Assembly (NCBI GenBank): GCA_963848045.1
Contig: CAWKCC010000001.1
Span: forward strand, 62,001-126,000
Source: CAVUAT01 sp963848045
GTDB taxonomy: Bacteria; Actinomycetota; Thermoleophilia; Solirubrobacterales; 70-9
Direction of reading: 5' to 3'
DNA: 64,000 nucleotides
Both the position numbers and the translations under genes were made by a program. How positions within the stretch are numbered: the stretch's first letter is position 1; each line of letters starts with the position of its first letter. The notes under the pieces were generated by a model, which ran no database searches, had not been told where the DNA came from, and saw nothing but the letters and a program-made list of their open reading frames with translations. Below, in pieces: positions 60,881 through 64,000 of this stretch.

Positions 60881-61408
60881 ATGGCCCGCAAATCACTGAG
60901 GCCCCAGTTGAACCAGATCCGCGCCTGGATACGCCAGGGGCGGACCGAGGCATGGATCGCTCACCAGCTCGAGGTCTCGAGCTCGCAGCTCCGCGACTTC
61001 ATCAAGCGCAGTGGCCTCGAGGGGGAGGGCGAGGAGTCCGCGCCAGGCGACCTCGAGCTTCGCGACGAGATCGAGGCCGAGATCGAGGCCGAGCTTGACG
61101 AGGCCGAGGAGATCGAGGTGGCCGAGGAGATCGAGGAGGCCGAGGAGCCCGACGAGGACGAGGACGAGGACGAGGACGGCCAGCCCAAGCGGCGCCGTCG
61201 CAGGCGCGGCGGGCGCGGGCGCGGCCGGGGCCGCGGGCGGCGGCGCGAGATCGAGGCGGCGTTCGACCACGGCGAGAAGGAGGGCTACGGCCTCTGGCTC
61301 GACCCTGCCGTCAAGGACGACCCTGTCTACTCAGAGCACTGGGCCGATGCGCGCCGCCTCAAGGTGACGATCGAGCCCGAGCGGATCGTGCTGGAGCGAA
61401 GCGACTAG
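60881..61408 (+). CDS. Helix-turn-helix protein with acidic and Arg/Gly tracts
   Basis: 175 aa. Residues 1-47 form a homeodomain-like helix-turn-helix (RPQLNQIRAWIRQGRTEAWI, AHQLEVSSSQLRDFIKRSGL). An acidic EIEAE/DEDED run covers 57-99 and an R/G run RRRRRRGGRGRGRGRGRRR covers about 104-122. The C-terminus GYGLWLDPAVKDDPVYSEHW is well ordered. TAGAGT lies 10 nt before the ATG. Nucleic-acid binding is likely. The stop shares CTAG with the convergent gene. Confidence 0.7.
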   Translation: MARKSLRPQLNQIRAWIRQGRTEAWIAHQLEVSSSQLRDFIKRSGLEGEGEESAPGDLELRDEIEAEIEAELDEAEEIEVAEEIEEAEEPDEDEDEDEDGQPKRRRRRRGGRGRGRGRGRRREIEAAFDHGEKEGYGLWLDPAVKDDPVYSEHWADARRLKVTIEPERIVLERSD

Positions 61409-61740
61409 CGCAGCGGCGCGAGGCGGCCACCCGAGTAGTCGGTGGCTCCCCTCAGGTGGAGGTAGAAGGCGCCGTCGACGATCGCCTGCGGGTCGAGGTC
61501 GGCCGCGTGCTCGGGAAGCGCATCTCGGGAAGCCTCCAGGCACCAGTCGGTGCCCTCCGCGTAGAGCGCGGCAAGGTCGCCCGCCGTGAAGGTGGCGCCG
61601 ATGCGGCGCCGCAGCTCATCGCGGATCGCGTCCACCGCCAGGTGCAGGCGCGCCGCGGCGCGGCGGTCCTGGGAGAGCTCGCGCAGGCGCCTGTCTCCCT
61701 CCTCCCACTGAAAGAGCGCGTTGTCGAGCGGGTATTCGAT
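61405..61740 (-). CDS. Conserved-looking protein with no canonical start codon
   Basis: The coding signal runs from stop 61405 upstream through DAIRDELRRRIGATFTAGDLA, HLAVDAI, ELSQDRRAAARL and EYPLDNALFQWEEGDRRL. It continues to about 61800 with no in-frame ATG, GTG or TTG before GTG 61635, which would cut off well-formed sequence. ATC at 61738-61740 sits 6 nt after TATCTT (61747-61752), so a leaderless ATC start is possible; a frameshift is the other explanation. GTDWCLEASRDALPEH is the best landmark. Family unknown. Confidence 0.5.
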   Translation of the reverse strand: MEYPLDNALFQWEEGDRRLRELSQDRRAAARLHLAVDAIRDELRRRIGATFTAGDLAALYAEGTDWCLEASRDALPEHAADLDPQAIVDGAFYLHLRGATDYSGGRLAPLR

Positions 61741-61805
61741 CGCCGAAAGATAGCCACGGCGCCCGGCTCCCGTGTCCCCAGGCGTCGCCGGAGCCTGCGT
61801 GAGGG

Positions 61806-63998
61806 TCAGTCGGAGGGCAGGCCGGCGGTCGCCGAGCCGCGCGCCGGGGCGCCGTCACAGGCCGCGGGGTCCAGCGCACCGTCCAGCCGCCAGATGTCGA
61901 CCAGGCCGGAGCCGCCGACCCGCTGGGCTGCCGCCGCCCCGCTGATCCAGGCGGCCTCCACGGGCTGGGTGGCGGACTCGGGGTCGTCCTGGTCATAGGC
62001 GGGTGTGGTGACCACGAAGTCGTAATCGGCCCCGTTGACCGCGGCGAGCCACTCGGGGCACTCGCCGAACTCGGCGAAGGCCCCCCGGTCGCGGCGATCG
62101 CCGATGTAGCGCACCTCGTTGGAGGAGTCGATGCCCCAGAGGCCGTACTGGAAGAGCGCGCCGGTGGTTCCCGAGAGACCGATCCTCGCGCTCTGCACCC
62201 CGCGGGCCCAGTCGAAGGCGGCACCGAGGCCCTGGCCCAGCTCCACCGCGGGCTGCTCGGCACGCGGGTAGTCGGGTGCCGCCGTCGAGTAGCGGAGCTC
62301 GAGGTAGTCGTCCTGAGCGCCTCTGCCGAGGGCGATCAGCACGATCAGCCCGACTCCCGCTCCGAGGGCGAGCGGACCGCGCGGGACCCTGCGCCGGGAG
62401 AGCATGACGACGGCCACGGGCAGCGCGATCACCGCCGCAGCCAGCAGGGCCGAGCCGGCGAGCCTCCCCGAGTCGACATCGCCAAGCGCACCCCCCGCGA
62501 CGATCATCAGCCCGAACAGGGCCAGCGCCCCGGCTCGCCACCATCTGCGCAGCGCGGGGTCTCCCGGCGGCCGGCCGCGCAGCGGCGGGGGGATCGAGAA
62601 CAGGACCAGGGCCAGGGCCAGGCCAGGCGCCAGGTAGCGGATGTTGAGCCTGAAGCCGACCGGCGAGCCCTCGGGGCCCGAGGCGCTCAGCGGCGTCAGC
62701 AGGTAGGCGACCGCGGCGAACAGCGCGACCGCGGCGAGCATCCTCTCGAGCGGCCCCCCCCGCCAGAGCCAGAGCACGACGCCGATCACGGCGAGGGCAA
62801 GGGCCAGCGGCCAGAGGTCACCGAGGCGCTCGGCGAGGGCAGGGGTGAAGAACCGCCCCCAGACGTCGGTGTCGGTGAGGTAATGGGCGATCGAGAAGGG
62901 CTCGCGCCCCTGCAGCTCCTCGGGCATTCTCAGCGGGCCCAGGTCCACGAAGGGGAACGGCGTCCCGGCCGCGATCAGGTCACGGGTGTACCAGAGACCG
63001 CCGCCGACGACCAAGCCCCCCAGCCAGGCGGCGGCCGAGCGCAGCCGCCGACCGGACGCCGAGATCGCGATCACCCCGACGCTGAGCGCGACCACCGGCG
63101 GCACCACGGTCAGCTTGGTGCCCAGCGCGAGTCCCGCGGCAAGGCCGGCGACCAGCAGCGCTCCCCGGGCGATCGGGGAGCGGGCGCTGGCGAGGATGGC
63201 GACGGCAGCCAAGAGCAGCGCGATCGCGACGACGTCGTTGTTGGCGTTGCCCGGCTGGCGGGAGAACAGCAGGTTTGCCGACATCAACGCGGCAACCGCG
63301 CCCGCGGCAGGCGCTCCGGCGCCGTAGGGACGGCCGATGCACCAGCCGGCGAGCAGCGCCACCCCGAGCCAGCCGAGGTTGAGCAGCGGAGAGAGGAAGT
63401 CGTTGCCGAACAGCAGCAGGCCGTCGGCGTGCAGCAGCTCGGAGTTCTGCGGGTAGAACCAGTTGAGGTAGAGCGGATCGGTGAAAAGCAGCTCGGTGAC
63501 CGAGCCGCTCTGGGCGATCTGCGCCGCGAAGGGAAGGTGGTACCAGAGCGAGTCTCCCCCGTAGATGCCCCGATCGAGCGCCAGCAGGGTCGGCCCCGCC
63601 CATTGCAGAGCGACGAGCAACGCGAGCCCGAGCGCCGCCCAGAGCTCCCAGGGCGGCGACCGCCGGTCCGGCTCGAGCATTCCCGCGCCCGCCGCGGAGG
63701 CCGCGCCGGGGCTGGCGACGGGCTCGGCGGGGAGCGTGCGCTCGAGGCGAAGGGCGCCGCCCGCGGCGATCAGGCAGGCGGCGACTAGCAGCACGCCGTC
63801 GAGCAGGCCGAACAGCCCCAGGAGCTCGGAGATCGCCACCAGCAGCGACAGGCCCAGCAGCCCGGTTGCCAGAACGGCCGGGGCGCCGCTCCAGCCGGGA
63901 AGCAGCGCACGGCGCAGGGTGCGCCCGGCCAGCGCCATCGACAGGGCCACCGCTGCCAGGCCGATCACGCCGAGCAGGTAGTCGCCGGTGCTCGTCAA
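61806..63998 (-). CDS. Polytopic membrane protein, GT-C glycosyltransferase-like
   Basis: At least 730 aa. A TTG at 63998 is the last possible start in the window, so the true start may be beyond the edge. About 14 membrane helices. DRGIYGGDSLWYHLPFAAQI with an acidic residue in the first loop, YLNWFYPQNSELLHADGLLL and NIRYLAPGLALALVLF are typical of GT-C family lipid-linked sugar transferases. The C-terminal soluble part includes IGLSGTTGALFQYGLWGIDS. It is expected to move a sugar from a polyprenyl carrier at the outer side. Confidence 0.65.
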   Translation of the reverse strand: MTSTGDYLLGVIGLAAVALSMALAGRTLRRALLPGWSGAPAVLATGLLGLSLLVAISELLGLFGLLDGVLLVAACLIAAGGALRLERTLPAEPVASPGAASAAGAGMLEPDRRSPPWELWAALGLALLVALQWAGPTLLALDRGIYGGDSLWYHLPFAAQIAQSGSVTELLFTDPLYLNWFYPQNSELLHADGLLLFGNDFLSPLLNLGWLGVALLAGWCIGRPYGAGAPAAGAVAALMSANLLFSRQPGNANNDVVAIALLLAAVAILASARSPIARGALLVAGLAAGLALGTKLTVVPPVVALSVGVIAISASGRRLRSAAAWLGGLVVGGGLWYTRDLIAAGTPFPFVDLGPLRMPEELQGREPFSIAHYLTDTDVWGRFFTPALAERLGDLWPLALALAVIGVVLWLWRGGPLERMLAAVALFAAVAYLLTPLSASGPEGSPVGFRLNIRYLAPGLALALVLFSIPPPLRGRPPGDPALRRWWRAGALALFGLMIVAGGALGDVDSGRLAGSALLAAAVIALPVAVVMLSRRRVPRGPLALGAGVGLIVLIALGRGAQDDYLELRYSTAAPDYPRAEQPAVELGQGLGAAFDWARGVQSARIGLSGTTGALFQYGLWGIDSSNEVRYIGDRRDRGAFAEFGECPEWLAAVNGADYDFVVTTPAYDQDDPESATQPVEAAWISGAAAAQRVGGSGLVDIWRLDGALDPAACDGAPARGSATAGLPSD

Positions 63999-64000
63999 GG

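Overview
The window is very GC-rich, gene-dense DNA with genes on both strands. No gap without a gene or gene remnant exceeds 300 bp, and I see no rRNA, insertion sequence, prophage or CRISPR array. An actinobacterium of the class Thermoleophilia (Solirubrobacterales-like) fits best. This is an inference from several things: extreme GC3, many leaderless-type promoters (TAnnnT 6-8 nt before an ATG, GTG or TTG start), an initiator tRNA with a C1-U72 mismatch, heliorhodopsin in a monoderm, abundant class III cyclases, and secreted Arg/Lys-rich proteins. No 16S or ribosomal protein gene is present to confirm it.

Layout. 1-4.9 kb: a secreted protein cut by the edge, an EAL phosphodiesterase, an HdeD-like membrane protein, and a cyclic-2,3-diphosphoglycerate-synthetase-like P-loop protein divergent from carbamate kinase. 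4.9-7.2 kb: a heliorhodopsin directly downstream of an alpha/beta-hydrolase-adenylate cyclase fusion. 7.2-14.2 kb: a GerW-type small protein, a VOC protein, a DUF4239 protein, a CHASE2-cyclase, a secreted FecR-like protein and homospermidine synthase. 14.2-21.9 kb: DUF72, a CPA1 Na+/H+ antiporter, a secreted metallophosphoesterase, a VPS62-like membrane protein and an SGNH hydrolase. 21.9-30.4 kb: a giant zinc-ribbon/cyclase/AAA/TPR protein, an FAD oxidase, an NTF2-like protein, a broken copy of the metallophosphoesterase tail, patatin, a methyltransferase, dodecin, and a frameshifted MBL-fold remnant overlapping a 57-aa protein. 30.5-37.4 kb: RtcB RNA ligase convergent with archease, YbaK, DUF1918, an NTF2-like protein, a frameshifted secreted gene, and a two-gene copper-protein operon. 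37.6-46.5 kb: initiator tRNA, Ppx, an MMPL exporter with ArsR regulator and palindromic operator, cold-shock protein, TypA, and a DEAD-box helicase between two paralogous zinc-ribbon proteins. 46.5-58.7 kb: a ThDP enzyme, a GTPase, a HAMP-cyclase, tRNA-Leu(UAA), an ECF sigma factor fused to an anti-sigma-like domain and long tail, dienelactone hydrolase, and an HxlR/pseudo-rhomboid/O-methyltransferase/GNAT operon. 58.7-64 kb: a YbdK-type ligase, a secreted nuclease, small proteins and a GT-C-like membrane protein.

Themes. Signalling through class III nucleotide cyclases is dense (four genes with four different N-terminal architectures, all with altered catalytic sets), and one of them precedes the heliorhodopsin. 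RNA-handling and cold-adaptation functions cluster at 30-46 kb: RtcB/archease, YbaK, CspA, TypA, DEAD-box helicase and two tRNAs. Stress and redox functions include dodecin, copper proteins, Ppx and two ligand-responsive repressors with visible operators. The most notable single gene is the heliorhodopsin. The most unusual protein designs are the sigma/anti-sigma fusion and the catalytically dead rhomboid. Three convergent gene pairs end on a shared CTAG tetranucleotide.
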